The position numbers and the translations under genes are program-made. DNA of 64,000 nt, taken from contig CP039460.1 in assembly GCA_004843345.1 (NCBI GenBank), positions 628,921 through 692,920 of the forward strand, given 5' to 3'. Each line of letters starts with the position of its first letter. The stretch's first letter is position 1. The DNA comes from Acetobacteraceae bacterium. Its GTDB lineage: Bacteria; Pseudomonadota; Alphaproteobacteria; Acetobacterales; Acetobacteraceae. The notes under the pieces were generated by a model. The model saw only the letters and a program-made list of their open reading frames with translations. It did no database searches and had not been told where the DNA came from. Positions 44,509-54,118 of the stretch are shown piece after piece.

Positions 44509-47500
44509 ATGAATGAAGCTATTCGCCTTGTGATTTGGGACCTTGACGAAACCTTTTGGCAAGGAACCCTCTCCGAAGGAGAAATTTCAAACCATCATGG
44601 CGAGATTGTCCGTGAACTCAACCAGCGTGGCATCATGAATTCGATTTGTTCGAAGAATGATCTCGAAGTGACAAAAAAACGCCTGATAGAACTTGATCTT
44701 TGGGATCAATTTATTTTCCCCTCTATCAACTGGAGTCCTAAAGGCCAGCGCGTTGCCGATATTGTCAAAAAAGTCCAATTAAGGCCTGAAAGCATCTTAT
44801 TTTTAGACGACAACGCTATGAATTTAGCCGAAGTTAAGGATGCTCTTCCCCCAATTCAAGTTCGGAACGAAACCTATATTCCTCAAATTCTTACCTCTGA
44901 ATTTTTTAAGGGAAAACCAGATCCAGAACTAAAACGTCTCGCCAACTACAAAATCATGGAAAAGAAAGATTCTGACTTTTCTTCTCTTGAAGGCAATAAT
45001 ATCGATTTTCTGAGGAAAAGCGGCATCACGGTCGAAATTGATTATCATCTTGAAGAAAATCTTGACCGCATCATTGAAATTATCAACCGAACCAACCAGC
45101 TTAATTTTACCAAAAAGCGTTTTTCCGACGAAATAGAGATTGCCCGCCAGCAAGCCAAAGAACTTATTCATGGTGGGCTTTTTGAACATACAGGACTTGT
45201 TCGTGTTCGGGATAATTATGGTGATTATGGTTTTGTCGGCTTTTTTCAGCAAATCCAAAACTCGGCGGAAAAAAATAGACTAAATCATTTTTGCTTTTCC
45301 TGCCGTATTCTGAGCATGCATGTTGAGACTTGGCTCTACCGCAAATTCGGATCTCCAGAGCTTGAAATTAAAGGCGAAGTTGCCAACAACCCTCTCACTG
45401 ATGATGCTGAAATTGATTGGATTCATTGGTATGATCCAAATAGCCTAGAAAACATTTCTAAAGAAACAAAAGAGATGTCTTCAAAGCCTGCCCTAATGAT
45501 GATTGGTGGCTGTAGCATCGATTCAATCCAGCATTATGTCAATAATGTCACCCCCTCTTTTGACATGTTTATCAATACGGTTCGAGATAATTTTATTGTC
45601 CGAAGAGACCATTCCCATATCGTCAGAATTGCCGCAGAACAAAATACCAAAGCGCAGGAAACTCTGCTAAAAACAGGCTATAAAGCAGAAGATTTTGCGC
45701 TCTCTTTTAAAAATGTCGAAAACGCCCTGATTGTTTTTGCTTTTTGGGCCGATATTTCTTTTAAAACCTACAAGCTCAGTGGCATGGATGCTTTTACCCC
45801 GTACGCTTACATACAAACAGGGCATAGCGATTTCCAAGATATTTTTGAAGAGGCTTATCTTCAAAATATCGGTCATGAGGAAACCATCGAAACGTTCAGA
45901 TTTGCAAAAGCCAATCTTGAACCTCAAGGAGATATTACAGGGACAAAATTCAAAGAAAATCTTGAACATATTCTCGAAACCATAGATCCAAGTAACAAAG
46001 TCCTCTTTCTGCTTCCTGCTTTAGAGGTGCCAGACCATCATCCTGAATGGGGATTTCTGGACAGAGCACGCCTGCTCTCGATGTGCCAAATTGAAGTCGC
46101 CCGTAAATATTCTAACGTCACCTGCATTGATTTCGGGCGCTTTGTCCTCAATCAAAATGAGATCACAGACTATGACCATTTTACACGCATTGTGTATCAA
46201 CGATGCGGTTTCTTCGTTAGAGAAACCTATAATGCGCATTATGAAGCCCTCAAAGAAGAGACCCTAAAATCAGCCGCCGTCCTTTTTGTCAAAAATGAGG
46301 CCTCAAAAATTGCGGCATGGATTGCTTGGCATTTATCTATCGGGTTTAACAAAATTATCATTTATGATGACTCAACCGATGGCACTTATGAGATCTGCGA
46401 AAGTTTTTCAAAATTCTATCCTGTGGAATGCCGTCATGCTGATTCAACGCTTTCGCCTGAAAATCTTCAAAAACGCTATGCTTATGGAGAAGTCGCCAAA
46501 ACGGCAGCCGATCATTACGATTGGCTTTCTTTTCTAGACATCAACGAAGCCATCTCTCTTGAAAAAGCGCCAAATATAAACGCTTTTCTCAAAGACTTTT
46601 CTGCCTTTAATGGTCTTGTTGTCAGCAAACGCCATGCTAAAACGGCAGAAGAGGCTAGGAGCTTTTTTATTCGGCCAAAAGATTTCCTCGAAATGCAGGA
46701 TTCTTTGAATCCTTTCCATTTAAAAGAAGAAAAATATGCCAATACGCTGGGGCAGGAAATTTCTTTTGAAAATGGCCTCTCGCATCCGCCTCTTTTAAAC
46801 GAAGTCTGTGTTGCACCTTTCCCCTTCTCTGCTTCTGTGGGGGAGGACAAGTGGCACACTGCCTATCAAAATAGAACGGGACTGCTATTTTCAAAAAAAC
46901 GCCAGATTCAATCTGAAGAGATTGTGCATTTCATTCAAAAAGAATGCTGTAAAAAATTCCTTCAAGAAACGCATCAAGTCACACTGGTAGAGGAAAAGCC
47001 TGAGACAGAACGGGCAACCCTCTATCAGCCTATCAGCCATGACCAGCGTTTTTTCACTCTCAAAGAAGAAAATGTCATTGCCTCACAGAATGTCTCCCCT
47101 CAAAATGAGACAATTCTCTGCGTCACTTACGCTCAAAATCCTCAAAAAGCCTATTTCTTTGCATGTTTCAAAGAACTCTTTTCTCTGAAAAAAATCCATT
47201 TTTTAGAAGATGAAAGAATCTCCGAAAGCATCTCGTTCAATCTCATCAAAGAAGGCAATCAAACCGCTTTCCAATCTCCGCTTTCAAAGGTCTATATGAC
47301 CTCTCTTCCAGGTGGCCTCATCGAAGTCAATCGAGATGCACTTAATCCGTGGGAGTTATTTACGTTAAAAACAGTCGAGAGTAACGAACTCTTTTTCCTT
47401 TCCGATCCTGAAAACGTGACGGACGAAGCAAGTTTTGTGTCTTTTCTAAAAGACAATGACCTTTCTTACGGGGACTTTATTCTCGCCTTTTCGCAACTTC

Positions 47501-47568
47501 ATAAAGAAGCCAAAGGAGATATTCTGCGGCAAGCGAATGGGAAACTGCTCTCTTGGATCTTTTCTTAA
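44509..47568 (+). CDS. four-part fusion: FkbH-like HAD, SGNH-like region, degenerate GT domain, fascin-like module
   Basis: This is a 1019-residue protein. Residues ~5-150 are an FkbH/HAD-IIIC domain with DLDET at 11-15 and LFLDDNAMN near 97. Residues ~170-290 are the GNAT-like companion (LIHGGLFEHTGLVRVRDNYG). Residues ~328-575 may be an SGNH-type domain (IGGCSID, YDHFTRIVYQ). Residues ~587-800 are a GT92-like domain homologous to the 25953 and 28201 products but with IYDDSTDGTYE lacking the His and FLDINEAISLE replacing FLDGDEYISL, so probably inactive. Residues ~830-1019 are the fascin-like module. ATG at 44509 follows GAGGA. Confidence 0.82.
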   Translation: MNEAIRLVIWDLDETFWQGTLSEGEISNHHGEIVRELNQRGIMNSICSKNDLEVTKKRLIELDLWDQFIFPSINWSPKGQRVADIVKKVQLRPESILFLDDNAMNLAEVKDALPPIQVRNETYIPQILTSEFFKGKPDPELKRLANYKIMEKKDSDFSSLEGNNIDFLRKSGITVEIDYHLEENLDRIIEIINRTNQLNFTKKRFSDEIEIARQQAKELIHGGLFEHTGLVRVRDNYGDYGFVGFFQQIQNSAEKNRLNHFCFSCRILSMHVETWLYRKFGSPELEIKGEVANNPLTDDAEIDWIHWYDPNSLENISKETKEMSSKPALMMIGGCSIDSIQHYVNNVTPSFDMFINTVRDNFIVRRDHSHIVRIAAEQNTKAQETLLKTGYKAEDFALSFKNVENALIVFAFWADISFKTYKLSGMDAFTPYAYIQTGHSDFQDIFEEAYLQNIGHEETIETFRFAKANLEPQGDITGTKFKENLEHILETIDPSNKVLFLLPALEVPDHHPEWGFLDRARLLSMCQIEVARKYSNVTCIDFGRFVLNQNEITDYDHFTRIVYQRCGFFVRETYNAHYEALKEETLKSAAVLFVKNEASKIAAWIAWHLSIGFNKIIIYDDSTDGTYEICESFSKFYPVECRHADSTLSPENLQKRYAYGEVAKTAADHYDWLSFLDINEAISLEKAPNINAFLKDFSAFNGLVVSKRHAKTAEEARSFFIRPKDFLEMQDSLNPFHLKEEKYANTLGQEISFENGLSHPPLLNEVCVAPFPFSASVGEDKWHTAYQNRTGLLFSKKRQIQSEEIVHFIQKECCKKFLQETHQVTLVEEKPETERATLYQPISHDQRFFTLKEENVIASQNVSPQNETILCVTYAQNPQKAYFFACFKELFSLKKIHFLEDERISESISFNLIKEGNQTAFQSPLSKVYMTSLPGGLIEVNRDALNPWELFTLKTVESNELFFLSDPENVTDEASFVSFLKDNDLSYGDFILAFSQLHKEAKGDILRQANGKLLSWIFS

Positions 47569-47611
47569 AACATTCTTGCCTTAGAAAAGCCTAAAAAGGT
47601 TAGACGCATTC

Positions 47612-47653
47612 AAAAAGAAGCCTTCCTGATATGTTTCAGGAAGGCTTCTTTTT
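47612..47653. terminator. strong intrinsic terminator
   Basis: Eighteen bases (AAAAAGAAGCCTTCCTGA) pair perfectly with TCAGGAAGGCTTCTTTTT across a 6-base loop, between convergent genes; usable in both directions. Confidence 0.93.
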
Positions 47654-47672
47654 TTAATTTAAAACGTTTTGC

Positions 47673-48050
47673 TTAGACTTTTTCAGAAATTTCTTCTGCA
47701 TCAATTTGATATTCGCCCTCACCTTGCTTTGCGATTTTATGTAAGGAAGCTGCGCAAACGATGAGCGCAACAGCAATCACAACCAAAAGAAGGAAAAGGA
47801 AAATTCCTGCCACAGTTAGAATCAGGCAATCTGTATGAAGCTGTGCCGCCAAATGATGCACATCTGGAGAGACATTCGCAACCCGTGTTGAAATTTCCTG
47901 ATCTAATTGCTTTGTGACCTGATTAACAACCTGATCAACCAATTCACGAACATGGGTGATTTCAATCCCAATAGGCTGGTCGCCTGTATGAATCCCAGTG
48001 CTGCCATCTGGCATAAGTTTGATTGGCATTGTGATAGGAGAGTCAGCCAT
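47673..48050 (-). CDS. single-helix membrane protein of unknown function
   Basis: This 125-residue protein has a soluble N-terminal part with a predicted helix (VRELVDQVVNQVTKQLDQEI) and one long hydrophobic helix (about 74-100), followed by a short basic then acidic tail. It has no signal cleavage site. It is the first gene of the unassigned envelope region. It is not recognised. Confidence 0.65.
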   Translation of the reverse strand: MADSPITMPIKLMPDGSTGIHTGDQPIGIEITHVRELVDQVVNQVTKQLDQEISTRVANVSPDVHHLAAQLHTDCLILTVAGIFLFLLLVVIAVALIVCAASLHKIAKQGEGEYQIDAEEISEKV

Positions 48051-48270
48051 AATTTTTTGACCTTATTCTAATTCTGTTTGGACGCTTTTGCACTAAGTAG
48101 AGAACAGGCCCAAACAGCTCCCCAAATCCAAAAAGACCAGAGAATAGTCTAAGCTGTCACTATCTTAGAAATTAACGGTGCTTCTAAAAAAAAGAGAAGT
48201 CAAGCTTTTGCAAAATAACGAAAGAGGATTCCTACAAAAGTGGCGCTTATTTAGCGCACTCTTTCAAAAA

Positions 48271-49554
48271 TTATTCCTCATCCCGATAGGCCTCGACACC
48301 TCCGACAGAAGGTGCTGGTAAAGCAGCCCCCTTCTTAGGCTGTCCCAATTCTTTAACGGGCTTATGGTTTCCATGCGCATCTGCCATCGGATAAAGATAT
48401 TGCTCCCCATCATCACCGACATAAGATTCTGTCTTTTCTTGTGCGAGATTTTCCATTTTTTGATGCGCCTGCTGTTTTTCCTCATTTAGGGAAGGAATAG
48501 CTTGCGGTTTTTGCAAACCGCCTTCAAAAGCCGCTTTTGCCTCTGCTAAGTTCAAAGGCGCTGGCCCTGCGACTTGCGGCGGCATTTCTTTCGCCTCCTC
48601 TTTCACAGCCTTTGCAGCAGGATCAGGCTTACGCAGATCCGCAATAAATTCAGGATGGTTTCGGCGCTTAAACTCATCTGGAATCATATTTGCCAGCCAA
48701 TCGGCATAGACAATTAAAGGGTCTTCCTCTTTCGGCGCTTTAATCGTCTTCAGCGCCTTCCATTTCTCTACAAGGAGTTTCGGGGCAGAACGGGTTAAAT
48801 CAGCCTGCCACCATGCTGGCGCAGGATGGCCTTTCAAACAAACATCAAAACGTCTGTCTGCCTTAGCAGAAGGCGGACAAAGCTCAAGCGCATCAATTAA
48901 ACTTCCCTGTGTCTCGCCGAGCAATTCATCCACTGTTAAGCCTGGTAAATGGCTTTCCCATTTTCCAGGAGCGGGAGTAAGATTTTCGTCTGTGCTTTTG
49001 GGGGCATAAGAAGCAGCAGAGGAAAAATTCTGATGCGGCTCTAATCCTAATAGAAAGCCTGTACTGTTATCATTCCCCTTTTTCGCAGAATTCTGCGCAT
49101 TTGCTTTCTCCGCACGACGTTTTGCCTGCTGTGCCATGAGCTGCGCCTTGAGTTGTAACTGGCTGGCTTTTTCAGCATCTTCGGCAGAAAGGATGGGCAT
49201 CGGGGCTTCAGGCCCTCTCAGCCCCTCCACAGGCGGTGGCGGTGTCAAAGCGGTCTTTGCCCCCTGATGCGAGGCAAGATAAGCCTCCACATCCGGAGAC
49301 TGCTTGGAGGAACCCCTCTTTTTTTCCTGCGCCTTTTGCGCCTTACGCTGTTTTTCTATCTCAGCAACCCGTGCCTCTTCTGCTTGGTTAAAGCGTTGCT
49401 GATAAGCATCCTGCTCTCCCTCTTTATCATTTTTAGCAGAATCAATCAGCATCGATTCCTCTGCCTCATCCATCGCCAACAGCTCTGAAGGGGCAAGAAC
49501 AGAAAACAGAGACACGCCCCCAATCAAGGAGGAAAGTAAATAAGACGCACGCAT
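48271..49554 (-). CDS. exported charged protein of unknown function
   Basis: This 427-residue protein has a signal peptide (hydrophobic 5-24, cleavage near LLAMD). The mature part is rich in Ala, Lys, Glu and Gln, with coiled-coil stretches (about 48-80 and 125-160), a Pro-rich spacer (TPPPPVEGL) and a more ordered middle (about 205-310) with paired Cys (LELCPPSAKADRRFDVCLKG). It begins 9 bases after the stop of the two-helix gene at 49564, so they form an operon. No family is recognised. Confidence 0.68.
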   Translation of the reverse strand: MRASYLLSSLIGGVSLFSVLAPSELLAMDEAEESMLIDSAKNDKEGEQDAYQQRFNQAEEARVAEIEKQRKAQKAQEKKRGSSKQSPDVEAYLASHQGAKTALTPPPPVEGLRGPEAPMPILSAEDAEKASQLQLKAQLMAQQAKRRAEKANAQNSAKKGNDNSTGFLLGLEPHQNFSSAASYAPKSTDENLTPAPGKWESHLPGLTVDELLGETQGSLIDALELCPPSAKADRRFDVCLKGHPAPAWWQADLTRSAPKLLVEKWKALKTIKAPKEEDPLIVYADWLANMIPDEFKRRNHPEFIADLRKPDPAAKAVKEEAKEMPPQVAGPAPLNLAEAKAAFEGGLQKPQAIPSLNEEKQQAHQKMENLAQEKTESYVGDDGEQYLYPMADAHGNHKPVKELGQPKKGAALPAPSVGGVEAYRDEE

Positions 49555-49563
49555 AAAAAACTT

Positions 49564-50049
49564 TCAGACTGTTTTTATTGGGGCTTCCGCCCAGGCCATG
49601 GCTTGTTCAATTGAAGCTTCAATTTTTTCAAGCTCTTCCGACTTTAAAGCCGTTTTTATTAAAATTTCTTTCTCAATGCCAGCCTCTGCAACTTCAAGAT
49701 ACAACCCAAAGGGCGGAAAAATAGTAAACCAAAGAGCCGGAAAAAACGCAATCAATCCGACGATCATGAAAGTCCACGCCAAAGGATGGCTTAGAAGAAT
49801 AAAGGAAAAATTCCAAGGATTTTCCATCTGCGAAATAGCAGACCCATTTTCAATGAAACCATAAAGAAAAAAACAAAATGCCCAAAAAGCCCCCCATCCA
49901 AAATTCAGCGCTGTCCGCCGGCGGACATTAACCGATTCAATTCTCGAAAGCGGCACGGCAATCTTACCGCTGAAAACGCATTCTTGCGTAAGACGAACAG
50001 GCGGAGCGTGACAAAGAACCTTTTCCATTTCTGACGCTGTTTGAGGCAT
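49564..50049 (-). CDS. two-helix membrane protein of unknown function
   Basis: This 161-residue protein has an N-terminal cytoplasmic beta-like segment (VPLSRIESVNVRRRT), hydrophobic helices at about 50-70 and 88-115, and a C-terminal charged helix (KSEELEKIEASIEQAM). The shape resembles small PH-like or DUF6232-type membrane proteins, but I would not assign it. It is co-directional with the exported protein gene immediately downstream. Confidence 0.62.
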   Translation of the reverse strand: MPQTASEMEKVLCHAPPVRLTQECVFSGKIAVPLSRIESVNVRRRTALNFGWGAFWAFCFFLYGFIENGSAISQMENPWNFSFILLSHPLAWTFMIVGLIAFFPALWFTIFPPFGLYLEVAEAGIEKEILIKTALKSEELEKIEASIEQAMAWAEAPIKTV

Positions 50050-50314
50050 CTTAACGTTCTCTTTCCTTCAGTTTTTCCTTCTTACTCAGGATTATATCCC
50101 TAATCAGAGCGTTTTGTTGTAAAAAAGATGAAAATCTATAAAAATAAATCTGATTAGCTTTAAATGAAAAAAGAATTTTTCTTTCATCCAAAACCTTATC
50201 TTTTTGCTATCTTCCCCGACCCATTTAAGGCTAAACAGAGAAATATTATTTTGGCAATCCGCTCTTTACGCTTTTTCTTTATAAACACGGCTGTGCAGAA
50301 AACGAGTTTATCTT

Positions 50315-52144
50315 ATGAATGATGGAGACTTCCTCTCCCCCTCAAGGAAACATTCTTCTTTTTTTAAACGAATGGCCTTTCGCCGTTTGCGCTTATCTGC
50401 CTTTTCTGTTTTAGCTGCCCCTCTCTTTTTCAGCTTTCTTGCTTTACCTTCTAAACCTGCTTTTTCCCAATCAATGGCCAATGTTTCTGAAGACGAAAAT
50501 CACGTCTCTCTCAGTTGGGTTTCGAGCCTGCGCTTAGATGAAGAAGATGAAAAGACACCGGTTCTGTGCCGCCTTTCTGGAAATTATGGTCAAATCGGCC
50601 TTTGGGCTTCTAAAGAAGGACTTGAAATTACCAGTGAAAATGCAAATTGGAACTTACCAGACACAAGCGGTGGTGCGGTTACGATCCAAGTCCATAATCA
50701 TTTCACACAAGAGCAGATCAGCGCCAATAAAGACGATGAAGAAGGCAAAGTAACCTCTCCGCCTTTCCGTGGACGCCTTACTGCAGACTTCCAAGACACG
50801 TTTTTTATGCTCGCCCAAAATAAAGAGCGCATGGGCGCTGCCATTACGATTGAGCGCCTCTTACCCCTCTTAGCCGCTTTTGAACAAGGGGAAAGCGCAA
50901 CCTTGCGCTTTGCTTCTAAAGATCCAGAATCCCTTCCCCTTGAAGGCGCAAAAGAGGCCATCAATAATTTCAGAGAATGCGCCTTTAAAAATCATTTTGC
51001 AGATTTACGTTCTGCGGCCGAAGACGAGAAAAACGGCCTTGAGGACAATCAAGATGCAGAAGCCCCCGATACCGAGGGCGATCGTCAGGAAATAGCCAAG
51101 GTCAAACAAAATCAAGACCCGTATAAAGATCCTTTCTCGCCAAAAGCCGAGGAAGACCCATGGCCGCAATCTTCTGAGAACAAGCAAGCTGGCGCAGAAG
51201 AAAGTGACGATCCAAACGATCCAAACACACCAAATGAATTTAGCGAACAACCTAAAGCCCCTGGCGCACCGCCACCGCCAACAGAAGAAGAACAGGCAGA
51301 AATTGATCAGAAACGTGCCAATGCCCTTCAGGAAAAAGAGCGCCTAGAAGAGCAGGAACGTGAACGTCAAATTGAAATCGGGGAAAGTGCTGAAGCTAAA
51401 AGACTGGCCGATGAACGAGAGGCCAAGCGACTTGAGCAGATTGCCGCAGCGAAACAGGCGCAACAGGCCCGCAAAGAACGTGCCCGTAAAAAAGCCAACG
51501 CCCAGAAAGCCAGCATTAAAGCAAAAAAAGCGGCCGATAAAAAAGCGCAAATTGCCGCCTATAAAGCCTCTAAAAAAGAGACACCGCTGCCCTTTAGCCA
51601 AGATGAAATCAAATCAAACACGCTCCGCAAACAGGCAGCCAATGTCGATAATGAAATGGGGCAGGCGCAATCCTATCTCAATGCAAATAGCAAAGCTCAT
51701 GCCAAAAAAGGAAGTTCTAAAAAGAAAAATGTGCCAGCCAGACTCAGCTCGCACCAAATTGACACCGCCAGAACAACACTAAAAAAACAGTCTACTGTTG
51801 AGGCCGTTGAAGCGCTCAAAGGCTCGCAGGCGACACAAAATGAGCGTTCTGAAAATGCTGCAATAACGCTTTCACAAGCTGAAAGCTTTATGAAGAGTCA
51901 GGCCTCGCAGTCAAAAGACAAGAAAGTCCGCAAAGCCTCTAAAAATCTGGTGAATGAGCTTGAATCCGCACAAACCTTCCTTGATGCACAAACAACAGTG
52001 CAGACGAAGGCAGAAACAGGCGGAGCGCTGACAACAACACAAAAAGCGCATGCCAAAAACAAACTTCCCTTTGATGGCCGTCCGCCAACATATAGTGAAC
52101 CCATCGTCCAGAAAAAACTTTCTGAACCGAAAAAGAAAAAATGA
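50315..52144 (+). CDS. large exported Ala/Lys/Gln-rich protein with repeated helical motifs
   Basis: This 609-residue protein has a signal peptide (about 25-52, cleavage near AFSQS). The first part (about 55-230) is a folded domain resembling an invasion-associated locus B-type beta domain in outline only. An acidic, Pro-rich spacer follows (about 240-335), then a long Lys/Ala/Glu coiled region (about 335-430). The C-terminal third repeats an A-Q/E-x-F/Y-L/M-x-x-Q motif at least three times (MGQAQSYLNAN, LSQAESFMKSQ, LESAQTFLDAQ). Such a layout suits a periplasm-spanning or surface protein. Confidence 0.68.
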   Translation: MNDGDFLSPSRKHSSFFKRMAFRRLRLSAFSVLAAPLFFSFLALPSKPAFSQSMANVSEDENHVSLSWVSSLRLDEEDEKTPVLCRLSGNYGQIGLWASKEGLEITSENANWNLPDTSGGAVTIQVHNHFTQEQISANKDDEEGKVTSPPFRGRLTADFQDTFFMLAQNKERMGAAITIERLLPLLAAFEQGESATLRFASKDPESLPLEGAKEAINNFRECAFKNHFADLRSAAEDEKNGLEDNQDAEAPDTEGDRQEIAKVKQNQDPYKDPFSPKAEEDPWPQSSENKQAGAEESDDPNDPNTPNEFSEQPKAPGAPPPPTEEEQAEIDQKRANALQEKERLEEQERERQIEIGESAEAKRLADEREAKRLEQIAAAKQAQQARKERARKKANAQKASIKAKKAADKKAQIAAYKASKKETPLPFSQDEIKSNTLRKQAANVDNEMGQAQSYLNANSKAHAKKGSSKKKNVPARLSSHQIDTARTTLKKQSTVEAVEALKGSQATQNERSENAAITLSQAESFMKSQASQSKDKKVRKASKNLVNELESAQTFLDAQTTVQTKAETGGALTTTQKAHAKNKLPFDGRPPTYSEPIVQKKLSEPKKKK

Positions 52145-52230
52145 TTTTATCTCTTTTTTGTCTCGTCAGAAAAAAATATCAGGTCTAATATCACCGCTGT
52201 TTGGCGCTCCAGATGTTAGGAAGGAACACA

Positions 52231-52419
52231 ATGCCTTTGAGAAAAAAAACAGAACTCGTTTCTGATCAGAAAAGGCCACCCCGTACGACCCCACCGCCGC
52301 ACAAACATACGCTTTGGCAACATTTTTGGCATGGTGACTGGGGGTATTTTAACTGGATCTTTTTTGGCAGTCTGATTCTTCTCAGCCTGATTTTAGCTTA
52401 TCCTATTTTCATCAAATAA
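52231..52419 (+). CDS. small single-helix membrane protein
   Basis: The 62-residue protein has a basic, Pro-rich cytoplasmic N-terminus (KRPPRTTPPPHKHT) and one hydrophobic helix (about 39-60). The ATG at 52231 is preceded by AGGAAGGA, which decides the start over an upstream TTG. It lies between the large exported protein and gloA. It is not recognised. Confidence 0.65.
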   Translation: MPLRKKTELVSDQKRPPRTTPPPHKHTLWQHFWHGDWGYFNWIFFGSLILLSLILAYPIFIK

Positions 52420-52443
52420 CTTCACCTTATAAAGGAGTTGCTT

Positions 52444-52860
52444 ATGGTTTCCGCTACAAGTTCTCTACGCTATCTGCACACAATGGTTCGAGTCCTTGAT
52501 CTCGACCGATCTATCGCTTTTTATAAATTGCTGGGCTTTGAAGAAGTCCGCCGCACAGAGGTGAAGGAAGGTCGCTATACGCTCGCTTTTCTGTGTTTAA
52601 AAGACGATCCTACCCATGTTGAAATTGAACTCACCTTCAACTGGGATCGCAAAGAACCGTATATTATTGGAGACGGCTTTGGCCATTTTGCCATTAAAGT
52701 GCCAAACATTGCAGCCGCTGCCAATCAGGTTAAACAACATGGTGCGCAGTTTGGCGGGAAAGTCACCAGAGAGCCAGGCCCTGTAAAATTCGGAACAACA
52801 ATAATCGCTTTTGTCGAAGACCCTGACGGTTATAAAATAGAGTTGATTGAAAAAGCCTAA
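52444..52860 (+). CDS. gloA: glyoxalase I (lactoylglutathione lyase)
   Basis: This 138-residue VOC metalloenzyme isomerises the methylglyoxal-glutathione hemithioacetal to S-lactoylglutathione. The metal ligands are visible: His in YLHTMVRV, Glu in HVEIELTFNWD, His in GFGHFAIKV and Glu in GYKIELIE. AAAGGAG seven bases before the ATG at 52444 fixes the start. It is a housekeeping gene within the unassigned envelope region. Confidence 0.95.
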   Translation: MVSATSSLRYLHTMVRVLDLDRSIAFYKLLGFEEVRRTEVKEGRYTLAFLCLKDDPTHVEIELTFNWDRKEPYIIGDGFGHFAIKVPNIAAAANQVKQHGAQFGGKVTREPGPVKFGTTIIAFVEDPDGYKIELIEKA

Positions 52861-52905
52861 GCCTCTGCCGTCTTCAAAAGGCCTTTGCTGCTTAAAAAAT
52901 CCTCT

Positions 52906-53067
52906 TTAGTGGGTGAAAGCGTGCAAAGGCCACCAAAGCACCCCTAAGAATAAACAAAGCGAATAAAAAGCAGACATTGGGTGGAATTCTTTAAGCGTCG
53001 AGACAAAACATGCCACGAAAATCAAGAGCAGAGAGAGTTCAAAATAAATTTCAAGTTCGTGATGCAT
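52906..53067 (-). CDS. 53-residue small membrane protein
   Basis: An ATG at 53067 follows GGGGTGA and opens a 53-codon frame ending at 52906. The product begins MHHELEIYFELSLLLIFVA and is hydrophobic in two stretches (about 7-24 and 33-47) separated by TLKEFHP. The ribosome site and hydrophobic pattern support a real gene. It is in line with the membrane protein genes just upstream. Confidence 0.5.
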   Translation of the reverse strand: MHHELEIYFELSLLLIFVACFVSTLKEFHPMSAFYSLCLFLGVLWWPLHAFTH

Positions 53068-53109
53068 CTATTCACCCCGCTGCCCGTCACTTCTTAGAAG
53101 AACGCCTCT

Positions 53110-53409
53110 CTATCCAACCGTATCCACACGCATCGTAAACAAAGATACCTCTGGCATATGGCCGCCAACAAAGAAAAAAAGAACTGCTCCGCCTAAACCA
53201 AGACAGATCAAACAGAAAACCAAGGTCCAAATCACTTTATCCAGAGCGATTTTGTGTAAAAAATGTATCTTATCAAAAAATTTTAAAAGCGCATTTCCTA
53301 AACGGCTATGAATCTCTTCCCGGGAAAAACTTTCCCAGACAAGCCCACGCCGTTTTTTTCTAAGCGCCTCTACTCCTTTTGGCATAAAACTGGCCTCTAA
53401 CACACTCAT
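53110..53409 (-). CDS. single-helix membrane protein of unknown function
   Basis: This 99-residue protein has a basic N-terminal half (VEALRKKRRG) and an amphipathic segment, then one strong hydrophobic helix at about 59-82 and a short C-terminal tail. It belongs to the minus-strand series of membrane genes. It is not recognised. Confidence 0.58.
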   Translation of the reverse strand: MSVLEASFMPKGVEALRKKRRGLVWESFSREEIHSRLGNALLKFFDKIHFLHKIALDKVIWTLVFCLICLGLGGAVLFFFVGGHMPEVSLFTMRVDTVG

Positions 53410-53560
53410 AATTCATTTCAATTTAATTTTTGGTCAATAAAGGTAATCTAATTTTTAAATGCCCAATTCTTCATAAATAGTCTCTTTAGATCGAAAAAAC
53501 AGGCAGAAAGTTTCTTTTTAGAGAATCAAACAAGGTTTGAAACCTTTTTGCAACAAGGGC

Positions 53561-53986
53561 TTAAAAATCTTCTATCTCCGCACGCAATGCAATTTCTGCT
53601 GCCTCTAGGACTTCTTCCTGGCATTCTTGCGCCCATAATTCCAAAGCTTCAAAAGCCTCTCTCAGAGGGCTTGTTGAGCGGACATGCCCCTGCGCCCGAA
53701 GAGCTTCCTTCTGAAGCCATTTCAAACGTGTTCTTAAAAAATCCAGCCCTGTAAAATCATCCAAATCAATATCGGAAAATAATGCAGGACGGCAAAACGA
53801 ACATTCCTCCGCATCATAAGAGGCTAAAATTTGGCGCTTAACCATCTGATCAACCGGCAAAAAAGACGAAGCAGGCGCACCTGCCTCAACTTGCCGTCGA
53901 ATTTCAGCTCTAAGATCCGCAAGCCAAATTTGATAAGGATTGTTTGAATAAAAAATTTTAAGTTTTGGAATAGGACGAAAGGACAT
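53561..53986 (-). CDS. soluble helical protein of unknown function
   Basis: This 141-residue cytoplasmic protein is mostly helical, with one Cys pair (EECSFCRP) that might bind metal and an acidic C-terminal coiled helix (EALELWAQECQEEVLEAAE). AAGAAG lies near the ATG. No family is recognised. It lies between the module-protein operon and the one-helix gene at 53110. Confidence 0.6.
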   Translation of the reverse strand: MSFRPIPKLKIFYSNNPYQIWLADLRAEIRRQVEAGAPASSFLPVDQMVKRQILASYDAEECSFCRPALFSDIDLDDFTGLDFLRTRLKWLQKEALRAQGHVRSTSPLREAFEALELWAQECQEEVLEAAEIALRAEIEDF

Positions 53987-54118
53987 CTTCTTAACAGTCT
54001 AAAAAATGATTTTTGATAGAAGAAGTATAAGCTTTTTTGCTTATTTTTGCGACGGGGGAAAGAACTTCCCCGCCTCTATGCCCTCTCAAGAAGAAGTCGC
54101 ACGCATCAAGTCAAAAGC

